Shown here piece after piece: positions 16,436-25,811 of a DNA stretch of 64,000 bases. Below the pieces are notes generated by a model. It made no database searches. It had not been told where the DNA came from and saw nothing but the letters and a program-made list of their open reading frames with translations. The translations under genes and the position numbers were made by a program. Location of the stretch: contig NZ_CP010892.1 of the NCBI RefSeq assembly GCF_000931465.1, positions 3,185,388-3,249,387 of the forward strand, given 5' to 3'. How positions within the stretch are numbered: position 1 is the first letter of the stretch; the number at the start of each line of letters is the position of its first letter. The DNA is from Pseudomonas sp. MRSN 12121. GTDB lineage: Bacteria; Pseudomonadota; Gammaproteobacteria; Pseudomonadales; Pseudomonadaceae.

Positions 16436-17473
16436 ATGTCAGTATCGCCCCCGACTGTTGATATGCCCGTTGAACACCTGTCGCTCGAGGCGCTGGTGCA
16501 ATTGCTGGAAACCATCTTCGTGCGCCATGGCACCAGCGCCGAGGTCGCCAGTTGCCTGGCGCGCAACTGCGCTGCGGCCGAGCGCGACGGGGCCCACAGC
16601 CATGGCGTGTTCCGCATTCCCGGTTATGTCTCGACCCTCAAGAGTGGCTGGGTCGATGGCCAGGCCGTGCCGGTGGTCGAAGACGTGGCCCCGGCCTTCG
16701 TCCGGGTCGATGCCGGCAACGGTTTCGCCCAGCCGGCGCTGGCGGCGGCGCGCGCGCTGCTGGTGGAGAAGGCGCGCCACGCCGGCATCGCGATCCTGGC
16801 GATTCGCAATTCCCATCATTTCGCCGCGCTGTGGCCGGACGTCGAGCCCTTCGCCGAGGAAGGGCTGGTGGCCCTGAGCGTGGTCAACAGCATGACCTGC
16901 GTGGTGCCCCACGGCGCCGATCGCCCCCTGTTCGGCACCAACCCCATCGCCTTCGCCGCGCCCCGGGCCGGTGGCGATCCCATCGTCTTCGACCTGGCCA
17001 CCAGCGCCATCGCCCACGGCGACGTGCAGATCGCCGCGCGCAAGGGCGAACGCTTGCCGGCGGGCATGGGGGTGGACGGCCTCGGCCAGCCCACCGACGA
17101 CCCCAAGGCCATTCTCGAAGGCGGCGCCTTGTTGCCGTTCGGCGGGCACAAGGGGTCGGCGCTGTCGATGATGGTCGAGCTGCTGGCGGCGGGCCTGACG
17201 GGGGGCAACTTCTCGTTCGAGTTCGACTGGTCGAACCATCCGGGGGCGAAGACGCCCTGGACCGGCCAGTTGTTGATCGTCATCGATCCCGGCAAGGGCG
17301 CCGGGCAGAACTTCGCCGAACGCAGCCAGGAACTGATCAGGCAGATGCATGGGGTGGGGCTCAAGCGCCTGCCGGGGGACCGGCGCCATCGCCAGCGGGA
17401 GAAGTCCGGGCGCGAAGGGATCGCCTTGCCGGCCAGCGAGCTTCGGCAGTTGCGCGAACTCGCCGGGCTTTAA
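16436..17473 (+). CDS. dpkA: Delta1-piperideine-2-carboxylate / pyrroline-2-carboxylate reductase
   Basis: A 345-aa member of the malate/L-lactate dehydrogenase (Ldh2) superfamily. Motifs are AAAERDGAHSHGVFRIPGYV at about 40-65 with the catalytic His, NSHHFAALWPDVEPFAEEGLVAL, GTNPIAFAAPR and LLPFGGHKGSALSMMVELL. These match the DpkA enzymes of Pseudomonas, which reduce piperideine-2-carboxylate to L-pipecolate with NADPH in D-lysine degradation and also act in hydroxyproline/proline metabolism. The first ATG, after GGAGCTTCAG, is used. It stands alone, followed by a stem (17497-17529). Other Ldh2 activities cannot be excluded from sequence alone. Confidence 0.8.
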   Translation: MSVSPPTVDMPVEHLSLEALVQLLETIFVRHGTSAEVASCLARNCAAAERDGAHSHGVFRIPGYVSTLKSGWVDGQAVPVVEDVAPAFVRVDAGNGFAQPALAAARALLVEKARHAGIAILAIRNSHHFAALWPDVEPFAEEGLVALSVVNSMTCVVPHGADRPLFGTNPIAFAAPRAGGDPIVFDLATSAIAHGDVQIAARKGERLPAGMGVDGLGQPTDDPKAILEGGALLPFGGHKGSALSMMVELLAAGLTGGNFSFEFDWSNHPGAKTPWTGQLLIVIDPGKGAGQNFAERSQELIRQMHGVGLKRLPGDRRHRQREKSGREGIALPASELRQLRELAGL

Positions 17474-17559
17474 GAACAGCGACCCCCTGTAACGCAAGGA
17501 CCAGGCGAGCATGCCGCTGGCCTGGTCCTGTCGTTTGCTGCGTGGCGGGATCGCCGGGG

Positions 17560-17880
17560 TTACGAACGACGCCCCAGCAACAGGCCCACCACCAGGCCCA
17601 CCCCGGCGGAGATGGCCACGGTCTGCCACGGATGGCCGCCGATGTACTGCTCGGTGGCGTCCACCACCGGCTTGCTGCGTTCGCGCACGCTGGACACCGA
17701 CTCCAGCGCCTGCTTGAGTTTCAGCCCCACTTGCTGGCGCAGTGTTTCGCCTTCCTCACCCACCAGCGACGCGCTGTTCTTCAGCAGTTTTTCCGATTCC
17801 TCGATCAGCGCCTGCAGCTCGCTGAAAGCCTGGTCCTTGATTTGTTCGTCAGCCGCTTGCGCGGCGGGTTTACGAGCCAT
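17560..17880 (-). CDS. DUF883/ElaB-YqjD family ribosome-associated membrane protein
   Basis: A 106-aa protein. It has a long amphipathic helical region (QALIEESEKLLKNSASLVGEEGETLRQQV...), then the signature GGHPWQTVAISAGVGLVVGLLLGRRS, a C-terminal membrane anchor. ElaB/YqjD/YgaM proteins tether ribosomes to the inner membrane in stationary phase. The ATG at 17880 has AAGGAG upstream. It is a single gene, convergent with dpkA. Confidence 0.88.
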   Translation of the reverse strand: MARKPAAQAADEQIKDQAFSELQALIEESEKLLKNSASLVGEEGETLRQQVGLKLKQALESVSSVRERSKPVVDATEQYIGGHPWQTVAISAGVGLVVGLLLGRRS

Positions 17881-18037
17881 TGTGTTACTCCTTGCGGGTC
17901 AGTGATGCGATGAAACAATGGAGTCGCGGGGCTGGCGAAAAGTTGCAGCTATTTTTCCGCCCGGGCCCGATGCCAGCGGGAAAACCCTGGCCGTCACAGT
18001 GTAAGATGTCGGCTATTTTACGCAGCAGGAAATTCCC

Positions 18038-18292
18038 ATGAGCTTCAATCTGGCCAACAAGACTCTCGCCGAGCGCGCAGAGATCGAAGATGAAAAGTCC
18101 CGTCTGTTCGAGTTGTGGCAGAGCAACCTGGGCAAGGCCAAGGGCGAAGCCGCACGACTGTTCGGCGAGCGCGCCAAGCGCAAGGGCAAGTGGGCCGAAT
18201 GGGTGCGTGCCGAGCTCGACGGCATGTCGCCACCGGAATACGCCAACATGGTGCGCAGCGAAGTCAATCGGTTGATGGCGGCGAACAAGTAG
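18038..18292 (+). CDS. Conserved hypothetical small basic protein (84 aa)
   Basis: It starts at ATG 18038 with AGGAAATTCCC in front. The product is soluble, helical and rich in Lys, Arg, Glu and Ala (LGKAKGEAARLFGERAKRKGKWAEWVRAEL), with no signal or known domain. The pattern suggests a small nucleic-acid- or ribosome-associated protein, but this is only inferred from composition. Its last 29 nt overlap the 3' end of the convergent LysR gene. Confidence 0.65.
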   Translation: MSFNLANKTLAERAEIEDEKSRLFELWQSNLGKAKGEAARLFGERAKRKGKWAEWVRAELDGMSPPEYANMVRSEVNRLMAANK

Positions 18293-19199
18293 CTTCGAAA
18301 CTGGCGACGATCGCCTCGCGCACTTTCAGCACCACCGGGTCGATCTGCGCGCTGGTGCGCCAGCCCAGTTCGATCGGGTAGCGCGGCAGGTCCAGCGGGC
18401 AGGGCAGCAACGCCAGCCCGGTGAGCGCGGCGATGCTGCGCGCGGCGTGCGCCGGAATGGTCGCCACCGCCTGGCTGCCCTTGAGCAGATGCGGCAGCGC
18501 GGCGAAATGCGTGGTCGAGGCGCATACCTGGCGGCTCAGCCCCAGGGCCGCCAGGCCCTCGTCGGTAATCCCGATAAAGCCTTGCGACGACACCAGCAGA
18601 TGCTCGCGGGCGACGAATTCGTCGAGCTCGATGCGCTGCTGGCCCGGCCGCAGGCTCGCCGGGTCCGCCAGGCACAGGTAGCTGCCTTCTCCCAACACCT
18701 GGCGACTGAGCATGCGTTCGGCGAAACCGCCGGCGCTGATGGCCAGGTCGATGCCGCGCTGCAACAGCGCCTCGCCGACGATCTGGCTGTGGCTCTGGCG
18801 AAAGATCAGGCGCAGTTTCGGCGCCCGCCGGGCGACTTCCTCGATCAGCCGCCGGCCGTAGGCAATCTCGAAATCATCCGACAGCCCGATCGCCACCGAG
18901 CGGCCCTGGTAATGGCTGGCGTGGGGATCGACCATCGCCAGGCTCTGCCGGCATTTGTTCAGCGCCTCGCTGACCACCGGCTTGAGCTGGTTGGCGCGCA
19001 AGGTCGGCGCCAGGCCGCGTCCGGTACGCACGAACAGCTGGTCGCCGTACAACTCGCGCAGGCGCCGCAACGCTGCGCTCATCGCGGACTGGGTGACCCC
19101 CAGGCGCAGGGCGGCGCGGCTGGCGCTGGATTCGTCATGCAGGGCTTCGAAGGCCTTGAGCAGGTTGAGGTCGACCTGGGCGATATTCATCTGGTTCAT
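18264..19199 (-). CDS. LysR-family regulator, divergent from nitrilase
   Basis: A 311-aa LTTR of the NodD/LinR-like subgroup. The HTH is VDLNLLKAFEALHDESSASRAALRLGVTQSAMSAALRRLRELYGDQLFVRTGRGLAPT, typical of regulators with a LysR_8/PBP2_LTTR_aromatics-like ligand domain. The start is placed at 19199 (MNQMNIAQ). An in-frame ATG at 19190 is possible, and neither has a strong ribosome site. It is divergent from the nitrilase gene with 84 nt between, so it is probably its regulator. The 3' end overlaps the small gene at 18038-18292. Confidence 0.87.
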   Translation of the reverse strand: MNQMNIAQVDLNLLKAFEALHDESSASRAALRLGVTQSAMSAALRRLRELYGDQLFVRTGRGLAPTLRANQLKPVVSEALNKCRQSLAMVDPHASHYQGRSVAIGLSDDFEIAYGRRLIEEVARRAPKLRLIFRQSHSQIVGEALLQRGIDLAISAGGFAERMLSRQVLGEGSYLCLADPASLRPGQQRIELDEFVAREHLLVSSQGFIGITDEGLAALGLSRQVCASTTHFAALPHLLKGSQAVATIPAHAARSIAALTGLALLPCPLDLPRYPIELGWRTSAQIDPVVLKVREAIVASFEATCSPPSTD

Positions 19200-19283
19200 A
19201 TCATTCAGTATCCGAATGGGCTTCCGGCATGATCGGCGAGCGCCGGACAATGGGCAACACTTCATCGCCATAGGAGTTTTCCC

Positions 19284-20228
19284 ATGCCCACGTCCGTTGT
19301 CGCCGCGCTGCAGATCGGCTCCCTGCCAGAAGGCAAGGCCGCCACCCTGGAACAAATCCTGTCCTTTGAAACCGCCATCATCGAGGCCGGCGCGCAGCTG
19401 GTGGTAATGCCCGAAGCCTTGCTCGGCGGCTACCCCAAGGGCGAAGGCTTCGGCACCCAGCTGGGTTATCGCCTGCCGGAAGGCCGGGAAGCCTTTGCCC
19501 GTTATTTCGCCAACGCCATTGACGTGCCAGGTGTGGAGACCGAGGCCCTGGCCGGCCTTGCGGCGCGCACCGGGGCCAACCTGGTGCTGGGGGTGATCGA
19601 GCGCGCCGGCAGCACCCTGTATTGCACGGCGCTGTATTTCGACCCGCAGCACGGTCTGGTGGGCAAGCACCGCAAGCTGATGCCCACCGGCACCGAGCGG
19701 CTGATCTGGGGCAAGGGCGACGGTTCGACCCTGCCGGTGCTGGACACCGAGGTCGGCCGGGTGGGAGCGGTGATCTGCTGGGAAAACATGATGCCGCTGC
19801 TGCGCACCGCGATGTACGCCAAGGGCGTGGAAATCTGGTGCGCGCCGACCGTGGACGAGCGCGAGATGTGGCAGGTCAGCATGCGCCACATCGCCCATGA
19901 AGGCCGTTGCTTCGTGGTCAGTGCCTGCCAGGTACAGGCATCACCTGCGGAACTGGGGCTGGACATCGCCAACTGGCCCGCCGAGCGCCCGCTGATCGCC
20001 GGTGGCAGCGTGATTGTCGGGCCTATGGGCGAGGTGCTGGCCGGGCCACTGGTGGGCCGCGCCGGCCTGCTGACGGCGCGGATCGACACCGCCGAGCTGG
20101 TGCGGGCGCGCTACGACTACGACGTGGTCGGCCACTATGCGCGCCCGGACGTGTTCGAGCTGACGGTGGACGAACGGGCCAAGGCCGGCGTGCGTTTCAT
20201 CGGCGACGACGCCACTCCTCGCGGGTGA
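19284..20228 (+). CDS. Nitrilase family carbon-nitrogen hydrolase
   Basis: A 314-aa enzyme with the full Glu-Lys-Cys triad of the branch 1 nitrilases: Glu in [14 protein letters not shown], Lys in [21 protein letters not shown] and Cys in [15 protein letters not shown]. The sequence HRKLMPTxxER and the WENMMP context point to a true nitrilase (RCN to RCOOH + NH3), not an amidase. In plant-associated Pseudomonas such enzymes convert aliphatic or arylaceto-nitriles. The start follows AGGAGTTTTCCC. It is divergently paired with a LysR gene and overlaps the GNAT gene 3' end by 32 nt. Confidence 0.88.
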   Translation: MPTSVVAALQIGSLPEGKAATLEQILSFETAIIEAGAQLVVMPEALLGGYPKGEGFGTQLGYRLPEGREAFARYFANAIDVPGVETEALAGLAARTGANLVLGVIERAGSTLYCTALYFDPQHGLVGKHRKLMPTGTERLIWGKGDGSTLPVLDTEVGRVGAVICWENMMPLLRTAMYAKGVEIWCAPTVDEREMWQVSMRHIAHEGRCFVVSACQVQASPAELGLDIANWPAERPLIAGGSVIVGPMGEVLAGPLVGRAGLLTARIDTAELVRARYDYDVVGHYARPDVFELTVDERAKAGVRFIGDDATPRG

Positions 20229-20742
20229 TTTCCCAGAGTTCGCGCGGCAGGCGTCCGCAGACGAAGTCGTCATCGTCGCTGCCGACCAGGCGCATGCCGC
20301 TGCGTTCGGATATCCGCCGCGAGGCCAGGTTCGGCGCGGCCTTGGGCACTCGCATGAGGTCGCGATCCAGCACCTCGAACCAGTACTCGGTGACCGCCGC
20401 GCAGGCTTCGCTCATGTAGCCGTGCCCCCGCCAGGCCGGGCCCAGCCAGAAGCCTCGGTGGTTATCGGTTTCGTTCATCAGGCTGACACTGCCGATCAGC
20501 TGTTCGGGCGCGTCTTGCAGGCGGATCGACCAGTGCCAGGCCTCGCCACGCGCCATGGCCGGCAGCGCGTTGTCGCGCAGAAAGCTCAGGGCGCCATCGG
20601 CGGGATAGGGCCATGGCACCCGCGCATTGAGATAACGCACCACGTCCCAGTGCGCGAACTGTTGCTGGATGGCCTCGGCGTCGGCCAGTTGCAGCGGGCG
20701 CAGGATCAGGCGTGCGGTGTGCAGCGTGGGAGTCGGTTGCAT
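20197..20742 (-). CDS. GNAT N-acetyltransferase (RimJ/RimL type)
   Basis: A 181-aa acetyltransferase of the RimJ/RimL/ribosomal-Ser type. The N-terminus [21 protein letters not shown] is the usual opening. The acetyl-CoA site is in [23 protein letters not shown]. The late motif [19 protein letters not shown] replaces the usual N-x-AS-x-xvleK-x-GF. The acceptor could be a protein N-terminus, an amino acid or a small amine. The start at 20742 has AAGGAAGGTG. Its 3' end overlaps the nitrilase gene. Confidence 0.82.
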   Translation of the reverse strand: MQPTPTLHTARLILRPLQLADAEAIQQQFAHWDVVRYLNARVPWPYPADGALSFLRDNALPAMARGEAWHWSIRLQDAPEQLIGSVSLMNETDNHRGFWLGPAWRGHGYMSEACAAVTEYWFEVLDRDLMRVPKAAPNLASRRISERSGMRLVGSDDDDFVCGRLPRELWEITREEWRRRR

Positions 20743-20780
20743 GCTTGCGGCACCTTCCTTGTGATTGCCTTTGCGTTTTT

Positions 20781-21677
20781 TCAGCGGCCGCCGAGCACCA
20801 GGCGCTCGCTGAGGAAGTCGACGAACACTCGCAGCTTCGGCAGCAGATGTCGACTGCCGGGCCAGAGCACCGAGAACTTGCCGCTGTCGATCTGATCATC
20901 GTCCAGCACCGACATCAGCGAGCCGTCGGCCAGCGCCGTGCGTACCACGAAATCCGGGACGAAGGCGATGCCCAGGCCCTGGGTGGCGGCAAAGATTAGC
21001 GACTCCAGGTTGTTGCTGGTCAGCGCGCTGCGCAGCACCAGCGGCGGGGCGTCGGCGGGCAGGCGCAGTTTCCATTCCTGCAATTGCACGGTGCCGGGAA
21101 ACTTGTAGCGCAGGCAGGCGTGCCGCTCCAGGTCCCGCGGGCACTCGGGCACGCCATGGCGGGCGAAGTAGTGGGGGGCGCTGACCAGCACAAAGCGGAA
21201 CGGGCCCAGGGTACGCGACTTGAGCTGGGAGTCCGCCAGATCGCCGCTGCGGATCACCGCGTCGACGCCTTCGGCGATCACATCGATCAGCCGGTCGTTG
21301 AAGTCCAGGTCCAGCTCGATGTCCGGGTAGCGTTCGGTGAACTCCGGAAGGATCGGCAGCAGCATGCGATAGCCGATCGCCGGCAGGCTGACCCGCAACT
21401 TGCCGCGGGGCTTGTCGCTGAGGCGGGCCAGCTCGGCCTCGGCGTCCTGTACTTCGCCGACGATGCGTTGGCAGCGCTCGAAGAACAGCGTGCCCTCGTC
21501 GGTCAGGCTGATGCGCCGGGTACTGCGATTGAGCAGGCGCACGCCGAGCCGTTCTTCCAGGCGGGCCAGGCTTTTGCCCACCGCCGAGGCGGAAAGGCCC
21601 AGGCGTTGTGCCGCGCCGACCAGACTGCCGGCCTCGACCGTGCGCACGAAGGCCAGCATGCCACTGAGGTTGTCCAT
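20781..21677 (-). CDS. LysR-family regulator, divergent from DHA2 transporter
   Basis: A 298-aa LTTR. The winged HTH is MDNLSGMLAFVRTVEAGSLVGAAQRLGLSASAVGKSLARLEERLGVRLLNRSTRRISLT. The ligand domain is of the CrgA/PBP2 type found in many regulators of efflux and oxidoreductase genes. It is divergent from the MFS gene across about 113 nt, which is likely the shared control region. The effector is unknown. Confidence 0.9.
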   Translation of the reverse strand: MDNLSGMLAFVRTVEAGSLVGAAQRLGLSASAVGKSLARLEERLGVRLLNRSTRRISLTDEGTLFFERCQRIVGEVQDAEAELARLSDKPRGKLRVSLPAIGYRMLLPILPEFTERYPDIELDLDFNDRLIDVIAEGVDAVIRSGDLADSQLKSRTLGPFRFVLVSAPHYFARHGVPECPRDLERHACLRYKFPGTVQLQEWKLRLPADAPPLVLRSALTSNNLESLIFAATQGLGIAFVPDFVVRTALADGSLMSVLDDDQIDSGKFSVLWPGSRHLLPKLRVFVDFLSERLVLGGR

Positions 21678-21790
21678 GGGAATCTCGATTGGAGCGGTTT
21701 TGTCCGTAAAGAACGGACTTAGGCCCTGTGTTTGGGTGATTGCGGCGAATCTACCATTGATCGCACCCTAATGTTTGCCTTGAGGTGCCG

Positions 21791-23314
21791 ATGAATTCGC
21801 CAACCGATGTGCCCGCTGCGTTCGATGACGCTGTCACGGGCGGTTCTTCCTATGCGGTGCTCGCCGCCGTGTGCCTCGCGGCCCTGATCCTGCCGCTGAC
21901 GTTCGTCGGCGTAGCGGTGGCGACCCCGGCCATCGGCCGCGAGTTGGGTGGCAGCCCGCTGGCCCTGGGCTGGATCACCAATGCCTTCATGCTGAGTTTC
22001 GGCAGCGCGCTGATGGCCGCCGGGACCCTGGCCGACGAGTACGGGCGCAAGCGGGTGTTCAGCCTCGGCGTTGGCCTGTTCGCCCTGGCGTCGCTGGCCC
22101 TGGCCTTTGCCCCTTCGGTGCTGTGGCTCGACCTGTTGCGGGGCGTGCAGGGACTGGCCGGCGCGGCAGCGCTGGCGGGCGGCTCGGCGGCCCTGGCCCA
22201 GGCCTTCGAGGGGCCGGCGCGGACGCGGGCCTTCAGCCTGCTGGGCACCACCTTCGGCGTGGGCCTGGCATTCGGGCCGATCCTCGCCGGGGTGCTGGTC
22301 GAAGCCTACGGCTGGCGTTCGATCTTCGTTTCCGGGACCTTGATCGGCGGCCTGTCGTTGCTGTTCGGCGTGCCGCGCATGCATGAGTCCCGCGACCCGG
22401 ACGCGGCGGGTGTCGACTGGCCCGGCACCTTGAGTTTCACCGCGGCGCTGGTGGCGCTGACCTGGGGCATTCTGCAGGCGCCGCAAAGCGGCTGGGCCAG
22501 CCCGCTGGTCTGGGGCCTGCTGCTGGTGGCAGTGCTGGCGTTGCTGCTGTTCATCGTCCTGGAAGGGCGGGTCAAGCGGCCGATGCTCGACCTGTCGCTG
22601 TTTCGTTATCCGCGCTTTATCGGTGTGCAGGTGTTGCCGATCGCCACCTGTTATTGCTTCGTGGTGCTGCTGATCCTGCTGCCGATCCGCTTTATCGGCG
22701 TGGAAAGCTACAGCGAGATCGATGCCGGCTTGATGATGATCGCGCTGTCCGCGCCGATGGTGGTGGTGCCGTTGCTGGCCGCGTGGCTGACCCGCTGGTT
22801 CAGCGCCGGGAGCCTGTCCAGCGTTGGCCTGGCGATTGCCGCGCTCGGGCTTTATCTGCTCAGCCGGATCGCCCCGGGGCAGGCACCGGCGGCCAATATC
22901 TGGCCCATGCTGCTGATCGGCCTCGGCGCCGGTTTGCCCTGGGGCTTGATGGACGGCCTGTCGGTCAGCGTGGTGCCCAAGGAGCGGGCGGGCATGGCCA
23001 CCGGCATCTTCAGCACCACCCGGGTGGCGGGCGAGGGCATTGCCCTGGCCCTGGTGGTGGCGCTGCTGGCCGGCTTGCTGCAATTGTCCATGGCCGCGGC
23101 GTTGCCGGAGCATCCGCAATTGCCGCTGGCTGCCCAGCAACTGGCCAGCGGCAACTTGCAGGCCAGCGCAGCGTTGTTGCCCGAGCTGGGCCGGGAGGTG
23201 TTGCTCGGGCTGTACGCCAAGGCTTTCACCTGGCTGTTGTATGCGTTGATCGCCATCACCCTGGTCGCGGCGCTGGTGGTGCGGTTGATGCTGCATGAGC
23301 CGCGCCGGGCTTGA
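21791..23314 (+). CDS. MFS transporter, DHA2 family (14 TM) drug/metabolite efflux
   Basis: A 507-aa polytopic protein of the DHA2 (EmrB/QacA) family with about 14 helices. Motif A is GTLADEYGRKRVF, between TM2 and TM3. Motif C-like residues are GVGLAFGPILAGVLVEAYGWRSIF. TM1 has FVGVAVATPAIGRELG. It uses the proton gradient to export small amphipathic compounds. No periplasmic adaptor gene is adjacent, so it probably works alone. The start at ATG 21791 is 5 nt after GAGG. A GTG six nt upstream is less likely. Confidence 0.87.
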   Translation: MNSPTDVPAAFDDAVTGGSSYAVLAAVCLAALILPLTFVGVAVATPAIGRELGGSPLALGWITNAFMLSFGSALMAAGTLADEYGRKRVFSLGVGLFALASLALAFAPSVLWLDLLRGVQGLAGAAALAGGSAALAQAFEGPARTRAFSLLGTTFGVGLAFGPILAGVLVEAYGWRSIFVSGTLIGGLSLLFGVPRMHESRDPDAAGVDWPGTLSFTAALVALTWGILQAPQSGWASPLVWGLLLVAVLALLLFIVLEGRVKRPMLDLSLFRYPRFIGVQVLPIATCYCFVVLLILLPIRFIGVESYSEIDAGLMMIALSAPMVVVPLLAAWLTRWFSAGSLSSVGLAIAALGLYLLSRIAPGQAPAANIWPMLLIGLGAGLPWGLMDGLSVSVVPKERAGMATGIFSTTRVAGEGIALALVVALLAGLLQLSMAAALPEHPQLPLAAQQLASGNLQASAALLPELGREVLLGLYAKAFTWLLYALIAITLVAALVVRLMLHEPRRA

Positions 23315-23319
23315 GGGGC

Positions 23320-24573
23320 TCAGCGAAACTCGAAGAACTCGTAGTGCAGGTTGGCTTCGGGAATCGCGTATTCGCGCATCAAGGCCTTGACCCGTGCCAG
23401 CAAACCCTTGGGCCCGCAGAAACTGATCTGGATCTGGCGTGGATCGGTTTCGCCGGCGAGCCGTTTCAGGGTGTCGCCCAGGCGGTCGGCGCCGTCGGTG
23501 TGGCCGATGAACTCGACCCCGCGTTCCGCGGCCAGGCCCTGCAAGGTTTCGATGCTGGGAAAGGCCCGCGAGGGATTGCAGCAGTACACCAGGGTTGCCT
23601 GCTCGAAGCGTCCGGCGGCGGCATCCTGCAACCACGAGATAAAGGGCGAGATGCCCACACCACCGCCGATCCAGATCTCCCGGCCGGCATCGAGCCGCCG
23701 CTTGAAGCGGCCGTAGGGCGCGTAGAGGTCGGCGAGCATGCCGACCTTGACCTGCTGGCGCAGTTTCTGGGTGTAGTCGCCCAGGGCGCGGATCACGAAC
23801 TCGATGCGCCCGTCGCTGGCGTGGGCGCTGGCGATGGTGAAGGGGTGCGGTTCGCGCAGGCCTTTTTCGCGCAGGGCGAGAAAGGCGAACTGCCCGGCCT
23901 TGAAGGCGAAACCGCGGTGCAGCGGGGTCAGCTCCAGGTGCAGCGAGTTTCTCTCCAGGGTCACGGCGCTGACCCGGTATTCGCCGGCCCTGGCCAGCAA
24001 CGGATAGAGCAGCAGCTTGTACAAGGCGCCGAGCAGGCCCAGGCCACAGAGCGTGGTGAGCCAGATGCCCGAGGGATTATCCAGGGTGATCGGCGACTTG
24101 AAGCTCAGCCAGTGCAGGATGACGATCGCGAACAGCGGCCCGGACAGCTTGTGCCACCAGCGCCACTGGCTGTAGGGAATGTTGCGGTTCAGCGCCAGCA
24201 GCACGATCAGGCCGAGGGCCACATAGCTCAGCTGCCGCACCAGGCGCGTCCAGTACTTGGACAGCTCGACGATCGGCACGCTTTGCCAGCTATCCAGGTT
24301 GGCCTTGAACACCAGGTGATAGCTGGCGAAGACCAGCGCCCAGATGCCCAGCCACTTGTGGGCCTCGTAGACCCGGTCGAGGCCGCCGAACAGCCGCTCG
24401 ACCCAGCGCCAGCGGCTGGCGAGCAGGCAGGACAGGGCCATGCAGGCCAGCGCGCCGGCACCCAGGACCAGGCTCAGGGTGGCGGATGTCAGCCAGGTAT
24501 CGCTGGGGATTTCCAGCAGGACGGTGAGGGCGGTGATCAGCACGATGCCAAGCACCGGATAGTGGGCTTTCAC
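23320..24573 (-). CDS. Ferric-reductase-like transmembrane flavoprotein
   Basis: A 417-aa protein. Six N-terminal membrane helices form a ferric reductase domain, with paired His ligands for b haem in HKWLGIWALVFASYHLVF and WHKLSGPLFAIVILHWLSF. A cytoplasmic FNR-type module follows: FAD-binding HPFTIASAHA, NAD(P)-binding GGGVGISPFISWL and the C-terminal SFCGPKGLLARVKA. Such proteins transfer electrons from NAD(P)H across the inner membrane, to ferric chelates or another periplasmic acceptor. The neighbours do not tell which. It converges on the MFS gene with 5 nt between stops. Confidence 0.85.
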   Translation of the reverse strand: MKAHYPVLGIVLITALTVLLEIPSDTWLTSATLSLVLGAGALACMALSCLLASRWRWVERLFGGLDRVYEAHKWLGIWALVFASYHLVFKANLDSWQSVPIVELSKYWTRLVRQLSYVALGLIVLLALNRNIPYSQWRWWHKLSGPLFAIVILHWLSFKSPITLDNPSGIWLTTLCGLGLLGALYKLLLYPLLARAGEYRVSAVTLERNSLHLELTPLHRGFAFKAGQFAFLALREKGLREPHPFTIASAHASDGRIEFVIRALGDYTQKLRQQVKVGMLADLYAPYGRFKRRLDAGREIWIGGGVGISPFISWLQDAAAGRFEQATLVYCCNPSRAFPSIETLQGLAAERGVEFIGHTDGADRLGDTLKRLAGETDPRQIQISFCGPKGLLARVKALMREYAIPEANLHYEFFEFR

Positions 24574-24714
24574 AGGGGAAGACGCCTCCGGATGGGATGG
24601 CGCCGGCGCAGGCGTCGACGCGCAGGGTGGGTCAGGGGCGGCGCGGTGGAGCGCGGCCCGCGGGCATTCTAGCGGCAGCCCGCGGGCGCCGGACTGATCT
24701 GCATCAGCGCCGGC

Positions 24715-25611
24715 TCAATAGACGGGCAAGGGATGATGGCGCAGCCAGTCCTGGGCGAAATCCAGGTAGGCGCGCACGATGCTCGACGGTGGCTGCCCGG
24801 CGGGATACAGCAGGTGCAGGTGCTGCTCGGGCATGGGCAGCCACGGCAACAGCACCCGCAGGCGGCCTTCGTGCAGGGCCTGGGCGGCGAGAAAGGCCGG
24901 CAGCTCGGTGACCACCTTGCCGGTCAGCGCCAACTGGCGCAGGTGCAGGTAATCGTTGGCGGCGAACAGCGGATCGGGGCTGAACGTGTGTTCGCCCAGT
25001 TGCCAGCGCTCCCGGGCATAGGGATGGCGCGACCAGACGGCGCAGGGAAAACCCCGCAGATCTGTCGGGGTTTGCGGCGTGCCCAGGCGCTCCAGCAGTT
25101 GCGGGCTGGCGACCAGCAGGTGGCGATAACTGCCCAGCAGGCGCGCCGGGCGTTCTTCGTCGAGCGAGGGCCCGGCGTGCAGGGCGACGTCGATCTCGTC
25201 CTGCGCCAGGTCGCCCTGCGGTTCGTTGCCGCGTTCGCTGGTGTAGACCGCCACCTGGATTTCGGGATGGCGGCGCTGGAATTCGGCCAGCAGTTGCCAC
25301 CAGTTTTCGAACGCCGCGGGCACCGAGACGCTGAGGCGTCCCCGCAGCTGCAATCGATCATTTCTGACAGCCTGCTCGCCTTCGGCCAGCGCTTCGATTC
25401 CGCGGCTGGCGTGTTCGTAGAGCTGGCTGCCGGCGGCGGTCAGCCGGGGGCCGCGGGGAGAACGTTCGAGCAGTTGTACATCGAGGCTGCGCTCCAGTTC
25501 GCGGATGCCTCGGCGGATGGTGGCCAGCGGTAGTTGCAGCAGGCGGGCGGCGGACGAAATGCTGCCGCATTGGACCACGCTGACAAACATCCTGGCGGCG
25601 TTGAGATCCAT
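24715..25611 (-). CDS. LysR-family regulator, divergent from glutaminase
   Basis: A 298-aa LTTR starting at 25611. The HTH is MDLNAARMFVSVVQCGSISSAARLLQLPLATIRRGIRELERSLDVQLLERSPRG. The ligand domain ends with AYLDFAQDWLRHHPLPVY, typical of the subgroup regulating nearby metabolic or transport genes. It is divergent from glsB across 200 nt, so glsB is the nearest candidate target. Confidence 0.88.
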   Translation of the reverse strand: MDLNAARMFVSVVQCGSISSAARLLQLPLATIRRGIRELERSLDVQLLERSPRGPRLTAAGSQLYEHASRGIEALAEGEQAVRNDRLQLRGRLSVSVPAAFENWWQLLAEFQRRHPEIQVAVYTSERGNEPQGDLAQDEIDVALHAGPSLDEERPARLLGSYRHLLVASPQLLERLGTPQTPTDLRGFPCAVWSRHPYARERWQLGEHTFSPDPLFAANDYLHLRQLALTGKVVTELPAFLAAQALHEGRLRVLLPWLPMPEQHLHLLYPAGQPPSSIVRAYLDFAQDWLRHHPLPVY

Positions 25612-25811
25612 GAGCGCTCCCTGTCGAAGATGAGGGAAAGCCTATCAGCTGCGGATCTTCCCGATCAAAAATGCGCGGCCGCAGGCGGGTTTTGTCGCGG
25701 GTTTTTTCTTCGACCGCCAGATCCAGCCAATAACTGTGTTCTTAAGGCGACGAGACGCGTCTAGCAGCGATAGCTTCGCGGCGGTGCGGGGCAGCAAGTG
25801 CGAGTCAGAAC

